Assembly: GCF_900582625.1 (NCBI RefSeq)
Contig: NZ_UTIQ01000016.1
Location: forward strand, 40,025-104,024
Length of the DNA: 64,000 nucleotides
Direction of reading: 5' to 3'
From: Pseudomonas viridiflava
GTDB taxonomy: Bacteria; Pseudomonadota; Gammaproteobacteria; Pseudomonadales; Pseudomonadaceae
Shown here: in pieces, positions 1 through 8,174 of the stretch
How positions within the stretch are numbered: the stretch's first letter is position 1
Layout of the letters: each line of letters opens with the position of its first letter
Position numbers and translations under genes: made by a program
The notes under the pieces: model-generated
The model's input: the letters and a program-made list of their open reading frames with translations, nothing else
What the model was told of the DNA's origin: nothing
Database searches by the model: none

Positions 1-530
1 GGAAGTTGTGCGGAGAGGTTGTTGTAGTGAGAAAAGGCGACCGTTTGCGCTGACAACGAGTCTACCGGAGCATTTTCTATGTCGGCTGCCGATTTAATCA
101 GATCACCGGCCTGAGGCGCTTGGGGAATGGTGCCTTCGCCGTTCGACAACAGTGCTTCTACCTGCAAGGCTGCGCCCATTGGCAGAGCGGCGACGCCCAC
201 CACGGTTACGACGGGAACGTAATAGGGAAAGAAGTCAGCGTATACCGAGTTAACAATATCCAAATCAGCCATGTCTTGAAGAAATAGGGTGACTCTAACT
301 ACATCTTCCAAGTTGTGATTAATGCCGGTAACGATGTCTTTAAGATTGTTAAAGCACTGTTCGGCTTGCGCGCGAATGTCATCAGATACCAAGTTTCCAG
401 TCTTGGGGTCAATCGGTAACTGAGCGGACAAATTGTTGTAATGGGAGAATGCGACACTTTGTGAATATGGGCCGATAGGCTTGGCAGTGTTTTGCGGGTT
501 TCTTGCCAGTACTGCGTTATAGCCAGTCAT
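1..530 (-). CDS. Rid (YjgF/YER057c/UK114) family protein, tandem-domain, C-terminal part outside window
   Basis: I translated this partial gene by hand from ATG at 528-530, which has AGGTGAG eight bases upstream. The first ~135 residues follow the Rid fold: an IGPYSQSV-like start, IDPKTGNLV, RVTLFLQDM and a late ALPMGAALQVEAL strand. RidA enzymes deaminate reactive enamine/imine intermediates. Their catalytic Arg lies in a PARSxVEV motif. Here the aligned stretch reads PVVTVVGV, so the Arg is missing and RidA-type deamination is doubtful. At residue 164 the segment VAFSHYNNLSAQL recurs, identical to residues 26-38, so a second Rid domain begins as the window ends. The bases look less GC-rich than most neighbours. 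Family assignment is firm; function is unknown. Confidence 0.8.
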   Translation of the reverse strand, partial: MTGYNAVLARNPQNTAKPIGPYSQSVAFSHYNNLSAQLPIDPKTGNLVSDDIRAQAEQCFNNLKDIVTGINHNLEDVVRVTLFLQDMADLDIVNSVYADFFPYYVPVVTVVGVAALPMGAALQVEALLSNGEGTIPQAPQAGDLIKSAADIENAPVDSLSAQTVAFSHYNNLSAQL

Positions 531-881
531 AATAGCGCTCACCTGTTACATAGGAAATTAATGCAGTGGTAAGTTTGTTTATCTCAATGCCACTGCGTTT
601 CCGGTCGCGGAGTTAGTCGCGCGGGTAGTTAAATAAATCGAAGGACCCGTTCGGATGAGCAGAGTGTAGAGGTGATCGCTCGGTGCGCTATGTACGATAG
701 CTTTAGAACTCGGCGGGAAAATCCTGAGAGACCTGTGGGAAAATCCTTACTGCATAGATCCCAAATGCAGTTGGTGCCAAAGCCGTTCCTGGCAAACGAG
801 CGACTTTCCTAAAGAGCGCGGGCGGAACGCCGGAAAAGTCGCACAGTTCAAAAATGCTTCAAATCACCCAACTGTACTCTT
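531..881. other. Intergenic region upstream of the Rid gene, with two direct repeats
   Basis: This 351-bp stretch has no convincing gene. It holds the 5' leader of the Rid gene on the minus strand and the 3' flank of the EAL gene. The one visible structure is a pair of direct repeats, GGGAAAATCCT at 715-725 and 737-747. Their starts are 22 bases apart, two helical turns, which would suit a pair of regulator sites on one DNA face. No -35/-10 pair stands out. Confidence 0.4.
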
Positions 882-1640
882 TCAAATTTCCGGCCATTGC
901 ACCGTTGGCAACGCCTCAAAACCCGGTCGGGCGAACAGGTAGCCCTGGAACAGGTTTATACCCAGCGATTGCAAATGGCGCAGTTCACCGACCGATTCAA
1001 TGCCTTCAGCAATTACTTCAATTTCCAGCGCCCGGCAAACGCCCACAATTCCTTCAACAATTGCCTGGCGGACACGGTGGCTGTCGATGTCGCGCACCAG
1101 CGCCATGTCGAGTTTGATGATGTCGGGTTGGAACTCGGCGAGCAGGTTGAGCCCGGCGTAGCCGGCACCGAAGTCGTCAATGGCGGTGCGAAAGCCATGC
1201 TTGTGGTATTCGGTGACGATCTCTTTCAAGTGGTCTTTGTTGACTAGCTCTTCCCCCTCGGTGAGCTCGAAAATAATGCGCTCAGTGGGGAAGTTGAAGC
1301 GCTTGGCGGCCTCAAGCGTGGCCCGAATGCACGTAGCGGCTTTGTACACGGCGTTAGGGAGAAAATTGATGCTCAGCAAACACGGCATCTGCAGTCGACT
1401 TGCCAGTTCCACCGCCTTGACTCGGCAGGCTTGGTCAAACGCGTAGCGGTTGTGCTCGTTAACGCGCCCGAGCACTGAGGCGGCGCCGCTGCCGTCCGTA
1501 CCACGCACCAACGCCTCGTAGGCATAAACGCTGCGCTCGGCAAGGTTGACGATGGGCTGGAAAGCCATGGTGAAGTCAAATTCGAGGGCTGCACCGTCGC
1601 GACAGGCGTCGCAGCTAGGCTTGTTTGGTTGTGTAGTCAT
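882..1640 (-). CDS. EAL-domain c-di-GMP phosphodiesterase
   Basis: Stand-alone EAL domain of 252 residues, predicted to hydrolyse cyclic di-GMP to pGpG in the cytoplasm. The catalytic signatures are all visible: EALVRG, the metal Asn in SINFLP, ELTEGEE, the DDFGAGYAG loop, KLDM, EVIAEGIES and FQGYLFARP. It is therefore probably active rather than a degenerate EAL. There is no GGDEF, PAS or membrane segment, so the enzyme is soluble and any sensing must lie in the short N-terminus, which carries a Cys-x-x-Cys pair (residues 10 and 13). I chose ATG at 1638-1640. A TTG eight codons upstream also opens the frame, and neither has a strong ribosome binding site. Lowered c-di-GMP could influence the Lap-type adhesin encoded at 42-56 kb, but nothing in the sequence ties the two. 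Confidence 0.9.
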   Translation of the reverse strand: MTTQPNKPSCDACRDGAALEFDFTMAFQPIVNLAERSVYAYEALVRGTDGSGAASVLGRVNEHNRYAFDQACRVKAVELASRLQMPCLLSINFLPNAVYKAATCIRATLEAAKRFNFPTERIIFELTEGEELVNKDHLKEIVTEYHKHGFRTAIDDFGAGYAGLNLLAEFQPDIIKLDMALVRDIDSHRVRQAIVEGIVGVCRALEIEVIAEGIESVGELRHLQSLGINLFQGYLFARPGFEALPTVQWPEI

Positions 1641-1760
1641 GGCGAAAAAACCCAAATTGGCCAAGGATAACGTCCGGAATGCTGTCCGGCTTTTTTCTAT
1701 TGTGGCGAAATTTGGACCGTAGCAGATGAAGAAATGGTCGGTCAGTTTTTTGTGCGCTTA

Positions 1761-2996
1761 TCACAGCACCTCAAAGGTGAGGCCGGCGTAGCGTTTGAGC
1801 CGTTCGACGTAGCGCTGATCGAAGGCGGTGGCGGGTGTCCAGAACCCGCCGCCCTTGCCGCCCTCCTTGGGAAGGTCCAAGGCCAGACTGATCGCGGCCT
1901 GGCCCAGCATTTTGCTGGTGGAGCCGTAGCCCGGGTCGCGGTCGCCGGTCACTTTCACGTTCTGCACCTGGCCGGTGGCGGTGCGGCCGAGAAAGCGCAG
2001 GTCGTAACGCCCCGCCTCTTGGGCTTCCGGGCTTGGGCCTTCGCCAGGTTTGGGCAAGAGAAAGCGCTCCAACAGTCGGCGAATAGGGGAAATCATCACG
2101 CCTAGCATGAAAAAGCCCAGCCCAAATACCAATGCGAACGCCACGAGGCGACCTTTCAAGCCAGGGCCTGTCAGCGTGGCTTCGTTGTAGGCGAAGGTTG
2201 AACCGTAGGCATTGCCGCTCAACGCATTGGAGCGATGGACGACTCGCTCGTTAATGGCAGCCATGAGGAAGGGGCCGATCCACATGCCGAAATCGCTGTC
2301 GTGTTCGACGCCGCGAACTGCATGTTGGCGGGTGGTGAATCCGTGACCCGGCGGGCAAATGGAGTAGGGGTTCATCAGTTCTTTGCGCAAGGCTGGGTCG
2401 GCGGCTGCTTCTTGCGCCACGTTGATGATGCTAGCGATGGTGCCGCCCGAAGCCCCGCCTTTCAGCGTTTTCACGCGCATTTTCACCTGCGTGGCCGGCA
2501 CACCGAATTGCGCCATGGCCTGTTGTTGCAGCACGTAAACGCCCATGTCGGAAGGCACCGAGTCAAAGCCGCAGCAATGGACGATGCGCGCGCCAGATTG
2601 TTTGGCGGTGCTTTCGTATTTGTCCTGCATGCGTTTAATCCATTGCACCTCGCCGGTGAGGTCGCAGTAGTCGGTGCCCTGTTGCGCGCAGACTTTTACC
2701 AACGGCTCGCCATACAAGGCATAGGGTCCAACGGTGGAGACCACAACGCGGGTCTGTTCGCATAACGTGCGCAGCTGCGCCTCGTCGCCTGCGTCGGCCA
2801 TTAGCGTGGGCAGGTTCGCGCCGAGCGGGCCCAATGAGCGTTTAAGGATGTCGAGCTTGCTCGCGGAACGCCCAGCGATTGCCCAGCGCAACGTAGGCGC
2901 TTCGCTAGGCAGATGTTCGGCCAGATAACGGACGAGGAGTTGGCCGACAAAGCTGGTGGCACCGAATACGACGAGGTCATACGCAGGAGCGGTCAT
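1761..2996 (-). CDS. Saccharopine dehydrogenase-like NADP-binding oxidoreductase
   Basis: A 411-residue protein of the saccharopine dehydrogenase / trans-acting enoyl reductase superfamily. The N-terminus is a Rossmann fold with VVFGATSFVGQLLVRYL, the GATGFxG-type dinucleotide motif, followed by WAIAGRSASKL. Near residues 280-300 lies a hydrophobic stretch (LVAFALVFGLGFFMLGVMI), which in relatives gives membrane association. Homologues are annotated as saccharopine dehydrogenase, but most are not lysine enzymes and act on lipid-like or unknown substrates. The gene is monocistronic and divergent from the LysR gene that follows, a common arrangement for a regulator and its target. Substrate unknown. 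Confidence 0.8.
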   Translation of the reverse strand: MTAPAYDLVVFGATSFVGQLLVRYLAEHLPSEAPTLRWAIAGRSASKLDILKRSLGPLGANLPTLMADAGDEAQLRTLCEQTRVVVSTVGPYALYGEPLVKVCAQQGTDYCDLTGEVQWIKRMQDKYESTAKQSGARIVHCCGFDSVPSDMGVYVLQQQAMAQFGVPATQVKMRVKTLKGGASGGTIASIINVAQEAAADPALRKELMNPYSICPPGHGFTTRQHAVRGVEHDSDFGMWIGPFLMAAINERVVHRSNALSGNAYGSTFAYNEATLTGPGLKGRLVAFALVFGLGFFMLGVMISPIRRLLERFLLPKPGEGPSPEAQEAGRYDLRFLGRTATGQVQNVKVTGDRDPGYGSTSKMLGQAAISLALDLPKEGGKGGGFWTPATAFDQRYVERLKRYAGLTFEVL

Positions 2997-3200
2997 GCAT
3001 GGTTTCCAAGTAGTGGCGGAACGATGCTGCGGCGTGATGGCGACAGCGCGATGCGGTAACGGTAGCTGAAGGGCTTATCGTGTCGCGTGGAAAATACAGC
3101 AGGCTGTTGCAGCGCTCGCCTGACGTGCGATTAGTCAGACATACCCGCTGCCGTGCGACTCTCCCTACAATGTCGCCTCACGTTTTCGCCGAGCCGCGCC

Positions 3201-4061
3201 ATGGATATCGAACTCGCCCGCACCTTTTTGCAGATTGTCCGCAGCGGCAGCCTGGTGGCCGCTGCCGAGCAGCTTCATGTGACGCAAACGGCGATCACAG
3301 CGCGGGTGCAGAATCTGGAGAACCAACTGGGCTGCAAGCTGTTCCTGCGCAATCGAGCGGGCGCGAAGCTGACGGTCGATGGCGAAGCCTTTGTGGTGTT
3401 TGCCAACCAGTTGGTGCAAACCTGGGAGGCGGCGCAGCGCGATTTACCGTTAATGCCGGGCTATCGCACGGTGCTGCGCTTGGGCGGGGAGGTAAGCCTG
3501 TGCAACCCGTTGATGCTTAGCTGGGTACAGCAAGCGCGCCAGCACATGCCGGCGCTGGCGGTACGCGCGCAAATCGGCGACGGCCAGGCGCTGCTCAAAC
3601 AATTGGAATTGGGTGTGCTGGATGCCGCGCTGGTTTACCAACCGTCCTATTGGCCTGGCTTGCAGGTTGAGCAAGTGTTGGAAGAAAAGCTGATTCTGGT
3701 GCGCCAACCGCAGACGCCGGAGCCTTACGTGTACATCGATTGGGGCGAGGACTTTCGCCGTCAACATGACGCAGCCTTGCCTGATCGCGCGAAGGCGGCG
3801 CTGGGGTTCAACCATGGTCCGCTGGCGCTGCAGTACATCTTGGCTTCCGGCGGTAGCGGGTATTTCCGTACACGGGTGGTGCAAAGCTATCTCGACAGCG
3901 GCGCGCTGGAACGGGTCGAAAAAGCGCCGGAATTCAATTACCCGACTTACCTGGTTTATGTGCGCGAACGTGACAGTGAGGCGCTACAACAGACGTTTGC
4001 CTTGTTGCGCGAGGTGATTCGCAGCGGGGCGGATTGGTCGCAGCGTTGGGACCCCGCCTAG
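3201..4061 (+). CDS. LysR family transcriptional regulator
   Basis: A 286-residue LysR-type regulator. The winged helix-turn-helix is at residues 1-60 (MDIELARTFLQIVRSGSLVAAAE, then TQTAITARVQNLE) and the periplasmic-binding-protein-like effector domain follows. I placed the start at ATG 3201, which gives the canonical LTTR N-terminus MDIELARTF; upstream codons would add 16 residues that do not fit the family. It is divergent from the saccharopine-dehydrogenase-like gene (204 bp apart) and convergent with the HPP-CBS gene (2 bp apart). Divergent placement makes the oxidoreductase the likeliest target. The effector molecule cannot be read from sequence. Confidence 0.88.
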   Translation: MDIELARTFLQIVRSGSLVAAAEQLHVTQTAITARVQNLENQLGCKLFLRNRAGAKLTVDGEAFVVFANQLVQTWEAAQRDLPLMPGYRTVLRLGGEVSLCNPLMLSWVQQARQHMPALAVRAQIGDGQALLKQLELGVLDAALVYQPSYWPGLQVEQVLEEKLILVRQPQTPEPYVYIDWGEDFRRQHDAALPDRAKAALGFNHGPLALQYILASGGSGYFRTRVVQSYLDSGALERVEKAPEFNYPTYLVYVRERDSEALQQTFALLREVIRSGADWSQRWDPA

Positions 4062-4063
4062 GG

Positions 4064-5188
4064 TTAACCCAGGTGCATCAACAGGTCACGGTGCAAGGCC
4101 GCGATCAAGTCGGTTTGCGTGACGATGCCCAGCAACTCGCCTTTGTCGAGCACGGGCAGGCAGTGCAGACCCTGATCCGACAGCAGCGGAATCATCTCCA
4201 CCACATGGGTGCTGCGCTGCACGGCGATTACCGGGTGGCTCATGACTTCTTCCAGCACTACATCCCGCTTTAAACCGAGGCGGCCCAAGAGATTGCGGCG
4301 GCCTGAGCGGCGGCTGTGACTGATGAGGTCGATTAGGCTGACGATACCGACTAAATGACGTTGTTCGTCCAGCACGGGCAAGGTCTTCAAATGGTGATGC
4401 TTGAGCAGGCCCAACGCCTGCTTGAGGGTGGTTTGCGGCGTAGCGGTTTGCACATCGCGCGACATGATCTGTTCGGCACGGATGTCGCCCATGCTACGGC
4501 GCAGCGCGTTCTTCTCGGTGGCGCGAATGATTTGCTTGAGGTCTTCGCGCTGAATATCAACGAAACCGCCCAGCTCGTTCAGCGCTTCGTCCAGGTCGGC
4601 ACTGGTGATGCCCATACGCTCCTGCGGCGGCCGGTCTTGCGTGGCGTGAGCGTTGGCCGCCGGCGCGGGCAGCTTGGGATAGCGCACGCCGGTGAGGTTG
4701 TTGTAGAGCAGGGCGCACGCTAGCAATGCCAAGGCATTGAACAGCGTTGGGTAAAGCACGTGCCAGCCCAGATCCGTCAGGCTCGGCCCACCGAACACCA
4801 CGCAAATGGTCAGCGCCGCGCCCGGAGGGTGCACACAGCGCAGCAGAAACATGCACACCAACGTACCGCCCACGGCTAGCGCGGCGGCAGCAATTCCGGG
4901 CGGACACATGTGCAGCGTGCCGACCGCCACTACGGTGGCCACTGCGTAGCTGCCGACAATCGACCACGGCTGCGCCAGCGCGCCCGACGACACGGCAAAC
5001 AGCAGCACCGCGGAGGCGCCGAGGGGGCCGAGCAAATGCGCTGCCACCTCCGTACCGAACAAATGACTGCCCGCCCACGCACAGGCTAAAACGCCCAGGG
5101 CAGCGCCATAAGCGGCGCGCAGCCATTCGGTGGGGCGGGTGGGAGTAGCGGAAGGCAGGAAGGTTTTTAACCAGGCGGCAAACATCGG
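4064..5188 (-). CDS. HPP family membrane protein with two CBS domains
   Basis: The N-terminal half is an HPP domain with about four to five membrane helices, including the family's defining VHPPGAA motif. The C-terminal half is a CBS pair: IMSRDVQTATPQTT...LVGIVSLIDLI and VMSHPVIAVQRST...LLGIVTQTDLIAAL. HPP proteins are inner-membrane proteins, some shown to carry nitrite or anions; CBS pairs bind adenine nucleotides and would make transport respond to cell energy state. The frame opens at a TTG at 5275, but the ATG at 5186-5188 (MFAAWLKTFLP) gives a family-like N-terminus and I prefer it (374 residues). Ribosome binding sites at both are weak, so the start is uncertain. Confidence 0.85.
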   Translation of the reverse strand, partial: PMFAAWLKTFLPSATPTRPTEWLRAAYGAALGVLACAWAGSHLFGTEVAAHLLGPLGASAVLLFAVSSGALAQPWSIVGSYAVATVVAVGTLHMCPPGIAAAALAVGGTLVCMFLLRCVHPPGAALTICVVFGGPSLTDLGWHVLYPTLFNALALLACALLYNNLTGVRYPKLPAPAANAHATQDRPPQERMGITSADLDEALNELGGFVDIQREDLKQIIRATEKNALRRSMGDIRAEQIMSRDVQTATPQTTLKQALGLLKHHHLKTLPVLDEQRHLVGIVSLIDLISHSRRSGRRNLLGRLGLKRDVVLEEVMSHPVIAVQRSTHVVEMIPLLSDQGLHCLPVLDKGELLGIVTQTDLIAALHRDLLMHLG

Positions 5189-5432
5189 GGCGACAAGCTC
5201 GGTATAGGCGACGGCGGCGAGTGTGGCGAGGGGCAGGGGGCGGCACAAATGAATAATAATGTTGGTTGAGTGCAATTAAGTTGCTGCTAAAGGAGCTGCC
5301 GATAGCCGTTTCCTAAATGCTCTTAGGAACGCAGCTTCATCCTCTTCAGACATAGCCACTATCGACCCGACTGATTTCCGCGCGCTGGCGCGGCGCCGTA
5401 ACGTAGCGCCATACCGAATTGCGGAGGTGGTT

Positions 5433-5642
5433 ATGACGAACATCAACATCATGTCAGTGGTTGGCAGTGCCGTTCCGGCCACGCTGCGCGCCGACGGCGT
5501 TCTCGCCTGCTGGTACGTGATGGTCGATGGCGTGCAGCGCTCCGGCCCGTTTAGCTCCTTCGAGGTGGCGGCGGCCAGCAAAACCCTCTGGACCTTCGAA
5601 TCGCTTTTACGCAGCAAGCCGACCCACGCGCTCGCTGCCTGA
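5433..5642 (+). CDS. Small conserved-looking protein of unknown function (69 aa)
   Basis: A short gene with a strong Shine-Dalgarno GGAGGTGG (5423-5430) just before ATG 5433. The protein has no signal peptide or membrane helix. Its middle, ACWYVMVDGVQRSGPF, resembles the WYxxxxGxxxGPxS core of GYF_2/DUF4339-type domains, which bind partner proteins, but the resemblance is short. A rho-independent terminator (5720-5746) follows, so it forms its own transcription unit between the HPP gene and earP. The good ribosome binding site and clean context support a real gene; function unknown. Confidence 0.6.
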   Translation: MTNINIMSVVGSAVPATLRADGVLACWYVMVDGVQRSGPFSSFEVAAASKTLWTFESLLRSKPTHALAA

Positions 5643-5719
5643 GTTTCACGCTGCTCCCCCGGCGTCCCTTGGCAACTCCCCGGTTGCCTCTTTTATTTCT
5701 GCGTTGCTCCACGCCTTTT

Positions 5720-5746
5720 GCCCGTCCTTGTGACGGGCTTTTCTTT
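5720..5746 (+). terminator. Rho-independent terminator after the 69-aa gene
   Basis: Arms GCCCGTC and GACGGGC with a 5-base loop, followed by TTTTCTTTT. It separates the small gene from earP. Confidence 0.8.
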
Positions 5747-5787
5747 TCTCGCGATAAACTGCCGCGTCTTTTATCGGAAGCATCGGC

Positions 5788-6915
5788 GTGAAGTGGGACA
5801 TTTTCTGCAGCGTGGTGGATAACTTCGGCGACATTGGCGTGACCTGGCGCCTTGCTCGGCAACTGGTCGCCGAGCACGGTTGCGCGGTGCGGCTTTGGGT
5901 CGACGATTTGTCTGCGTACGCGCGTATCTGCCCTCAGGGCGACGCGTCTGTCGCCCAACAGTGGCAAGACGGCGTTGAGGTTCGGCAATGGCCCGCCATC
6001 TGGCAGCCCGTGCCGGCGGCAGACGTGGTGATCGAGGCTTTCGCTTGCACACTGCCGACCGCTTATATCCAGGCAATGAGCGAACGCGAGCGGCCGTCGC
6101 TGTGGCTGAACCTGGAATACCTGAGCGCCGAAGCGTGGGTCGAGGGCTGCCATGGCTTGCCGTCGATGCAATCCAACGGCCTAAAGAAGTTCTTCTTTTT
6201 TCCTGGATTTACCGAGAAAACCGGCGGCTTGCTGCGCGAACGCGACCTGCTTGCCCAGCGCGACGCGTTGCAGCTGGATCCGGCAGCGCGGCAGCGGTTT
6301 CTCGCCTCGTTAGGCGTGATTCAAGCGCCTGGTACGCAGCTGATTTCCCTATTCGCGTACGAACTGCCGATGCTTGGCCAATGGCTCGACGCTTTGGCCC
6401 AGTCGAATGAGCTAGGCCATTTACTGGTGCCGGAAGGGCGAGTGCTCGGCGACGTCCAGCGCTGGCTCGGCGCAGAGACCTTAGCGGTTGGCGATGTGGT
6501 GGAGCGAGGCAACTTGCGCGTGCAGATTTTGCCGTTCATGTCGCAGCAAACCTATGATCGGTTGCTCTGGTGCTGCGACTTCAATGCCGTGCGGGGCGAG
6601 GACTCGTTTGTGCGCGCGCTGTGGGCGGGGCGGCCCTTGGTGTGGCACATCTACAAACAGCAAGACGACGCCCATCTCGAAAAACTTCAAGCATTTCTGG
6701 CGCTGTACCAGCAGGGGCTGCCGACAGCCGCGCAGGGAGCGTTGCGTGATTTTTGGCTGGCATGGAATAGCGAGGACGCGCTAGCCGAGGCGTGGAACAA
6801 TCTGTCGGAGTGTCGCTCCGAGATCCAACGGCATGTCGAGCAGAAGGCTCTAAAATGGTCCTCTCAGGCCGATCTTGCATCGGCGCTGGTACTGTTTTAC
6901 CGAAATTGGCTATGA
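5788..6915 (+). CDS. earP: EF-P arginine rhamnosyltransferase EarP
   Basis: A 375-residue inverting GT-B glycosyltransferase (DUF2331 family). It transfers rhamnose from dTDP-beta-L-rhamnose to Arg32 of elongation factor P, which activates EF-P for rescuing ribosomes stalled at polyproline. Family signatures are visible: [16 protein letters not shown] at the N-terminus, holding the conserved Asp pair (residues 11 and 15); [37 protein letters not shown]; and [21 protein letters not shown] in the nucleotide-sugar domain. The start is GTG 5788, with a GGAAG-type site upstream. The gene for its substrate, efp, follows after 46 bp, the arrangement normal in pseudomonads. Very secure. Confidence 0.97.
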   Translation: MKWDIFCSVVDNFGDIGVTWRLARQLVAEHGCAVRLWVDDLSAYARICPQGDASVAQQWQDGVEVRQWPAIWQPVPAADVVIEAFACTLPTAYIQAMSERERPSLWLNLEYLSAEAWVEGCHGLPSMQSNGLKKFFFFPGFTEKTGGLLRERDLLAQRDALQLDPAARQRFLASLGVIQAPGTQLISLFAYELPMLGQWLDALAQSNELGHLLVPEGRVLGDVQRWLGAETLAVGDVVERGNLRVQILPFMSQQTYDRLLWCCDFNAVRGEDSFVRALWAGRPLVWHIYKQQDDAHLEKLQAFLALYQQGLPTAAQGALRDFWLAWNSEDALAEAWNNLSECRSEIQRHVEQKALKWSSQADLASALVLFYRNWL

Positions 6916-6961
6916 TACGCGGCCTAGAATTCTGTACCTCCATCCAAATTCGGATACTCGT

Positions 6962-7534
6962 ATGAAAACCGCACAAGAAATGAAGCCAAACAGTGTGGCC
7001 CTGATCGACGGCCAGCCATGGCTTATCCAAAAGGCCGAATTCACTAAATCCGGTCGTAACAGCGCCATCGTTAAAATGAAGTTGAAGAACCTGCTCTCCG
7101 GTTCTTCCACTGAAACCGTTTACAAAGCCGACGACAAAATGGAACCAGTCATCCTGGACCGCGTTGCCGTGACTTACTCCTACTTCAGCGAACCGAACTA
7201 CGTGTTCATGGACGAAGAGTTCAACCAGTACGAGCTGAACTCCGAAGACTTGGAAAGCGTTCTGCCGTTCATCGTTGATGGCATGACCGACGTCTGCGAA
7301 GCCGTGTTCTTCGAAGGCAAAGTGGTTTCGGTTGACCTGCCGACCACCATCGTTCGCCAAATCGCTTACACCGAAGGTTCGGCTCGTGGCGATACCTCGG
7401 GCAAAGTGATGAAGCCTGCCAAGCTGAGCAACGGCACTGAAGTCAAAGTGGCTGACTTCTGCGAAATCGACGACTGGATCGAAATCGACACCCGTACCGG
7501 CGAGTACAAATCGCGCGCTAAAGCTCCGGTTTAA
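6962..7534 (+). CDS. efp: Translation elongation factor P
   Basis: A 190-residue EF-P that binds between the ribosomal P and E sites and speeds peptide bond formation at consecutive prolines. The start [18 protein letters not shown] matches the family, so I used ATG 6962. The loop that reaches the peptidyl-transferase centre reads FTKSGRNSA, and counting gives Arg at position 32. This is the Arg-type EF-P modified by EarP, not the Lys-type modified by EpmABC. The enzyme's gene lies directly upstream, so both halves of the modification system are here. A strong bidirectional terminator lies 22 bp after the stop. A TATGAT at 6911-6916 overlapping the earP stop codon could be a -10 for efp, but I see no matching -35. 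Confidence 0.98.
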   Translation: MKTAQEMKPNSVALIDGQPWLIQKAEFTKSGRNSAIVKMKLKNLLSGSSTETVYKADDKMEPVILDRVAVTYSYFSEPNYVFMDEEFNQYELNSEDLESVLPFIVDGMTDVCEAVFFEGKVVSVDLPTTIVRQIAYTEGSARGDTSGKVMKPAKLSNGTEVKVADFCEIDDWIEIDTRTGEYKSRAKAPV

Positions 7535-7556
7535 ATCCGACTTTATTGCCGACATG

Positions 7557-7585
7557 AAAAAGCCCGACCTAGGTCGGGCTTTTTT
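7557..7585. terminator. Bidirectional terminator between efp and ohr
   Basis: Symmetric hairpin AGCCCGACCTAGGTCGGGCT flanked by A-runs on the left and T-runs on the right, so it can end transcription from efp (plus) and from ohr (minus). Confidence 0.9.
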
Positions 7586-7598
7586 GTGCCTGTTGCTT

Positions 7599-8027
7599 TT
7601 ACACAGCGACGTTCAGGGTTACCTGGATGTTGCCGCGAGTAGCGTTGGAGTACGGGCAAACCTGGTGGGCTGCATCAACCAGCGCCTGGGCTTCAGCTTG
7701 ATCAAAGCCTGGCAGGCTAATGTTCAGTTCCACTTCCAGACCAAAGCCGCCGGGGATCTGACCGATGCCGACTTTGCCGGTGATCGAGCTGTCAGCGGGC
7801 AGTTGTTTCTTCTGCTGGCCAGCAACGAATTTCAGCGCGCCGATGAAGCAAGCCGAGTAACCGGCAGCGAACAGTTGTTCCGGGTTAGTAGCTTCGCCAC
7901 CTTGACCGCCGAGTTCGCGAGGGGTGGAGAGTTTCACGTCGAGCACGCCGTCCGAAGAAACAGCGCGGCCGTCGCGGCCACCGGTGGCGGTTGCAGTAGC
8001 GGTGTACAGAGCTTTGATGGTTTGCAT
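7599..8027 (-). CDS. ohr: Organic hydroperoxide resistance protein Ohr
   Basis: A 142-residue OsmC/Ohr-family thiol peroxidase that reduces organic and fatty-acid hydroperoxides using lipoylated partners. The two redox cysteines lie in their family contexts: [13 protein letters not shown] near residue 60 and [11 protein letters not shown] near the C-terminus. The N-terminus [23 protein letters not shown] is typical of Ohr rather than OsmC. ATG 8027 has GGAGA upstream; a longer reading from 8084 is not family-like. The gene is followed on the same strand by nothing and preceded by ohrR, with a large palindrome in between, so it is expected to be repressed by OhrR until peroxide oxidises the repressor. 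Confidence 0.96.
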   Translation of the reverse strand: MQTIKALYTATATATGGRDGRAVSSDGVLDVKLSTPRELGGQGGEATNPEQLFAAGYSACFIGALKFVAGQQKKQLPADSSITGKVGIGQIPGGFGLEVELNISLPGFDQAEAQALVDAAHQVCPYSNATRGNIQVTLNVAV

Positions 8028-8101
8028 GGTCGTTCTCCAGTCGTCTAGTTTGTTCACTAAAGTGTTGTGCACTAAGCAGTGCATGGAGTGAAAGTTAGTG
8101 T

Positions 8102-8129
8102 CTATTTAGTTTGCGCGCAAGTTAAATAG
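8102..8129. promoter_or_regulatory. OhrR operator (28-bp near-perfect palindrome)
   Basis: An inverted repeat with arms CTATTTAG / TTAAATAG around the core TTGCGCGCAA. It lies 74-102 bp upstream of the ohr start codon, between ohrR and ohr. OhrR-type MarR repressors bind palindromes in exactly this place. The identification as OhrR's site is inference from position and symmetry. Confidence 0.8.
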
Positions 8130-8174
8130 TTGGACTGATTTGTTCTAAGGCGTTTGCATTTATGGAATAAGCGT

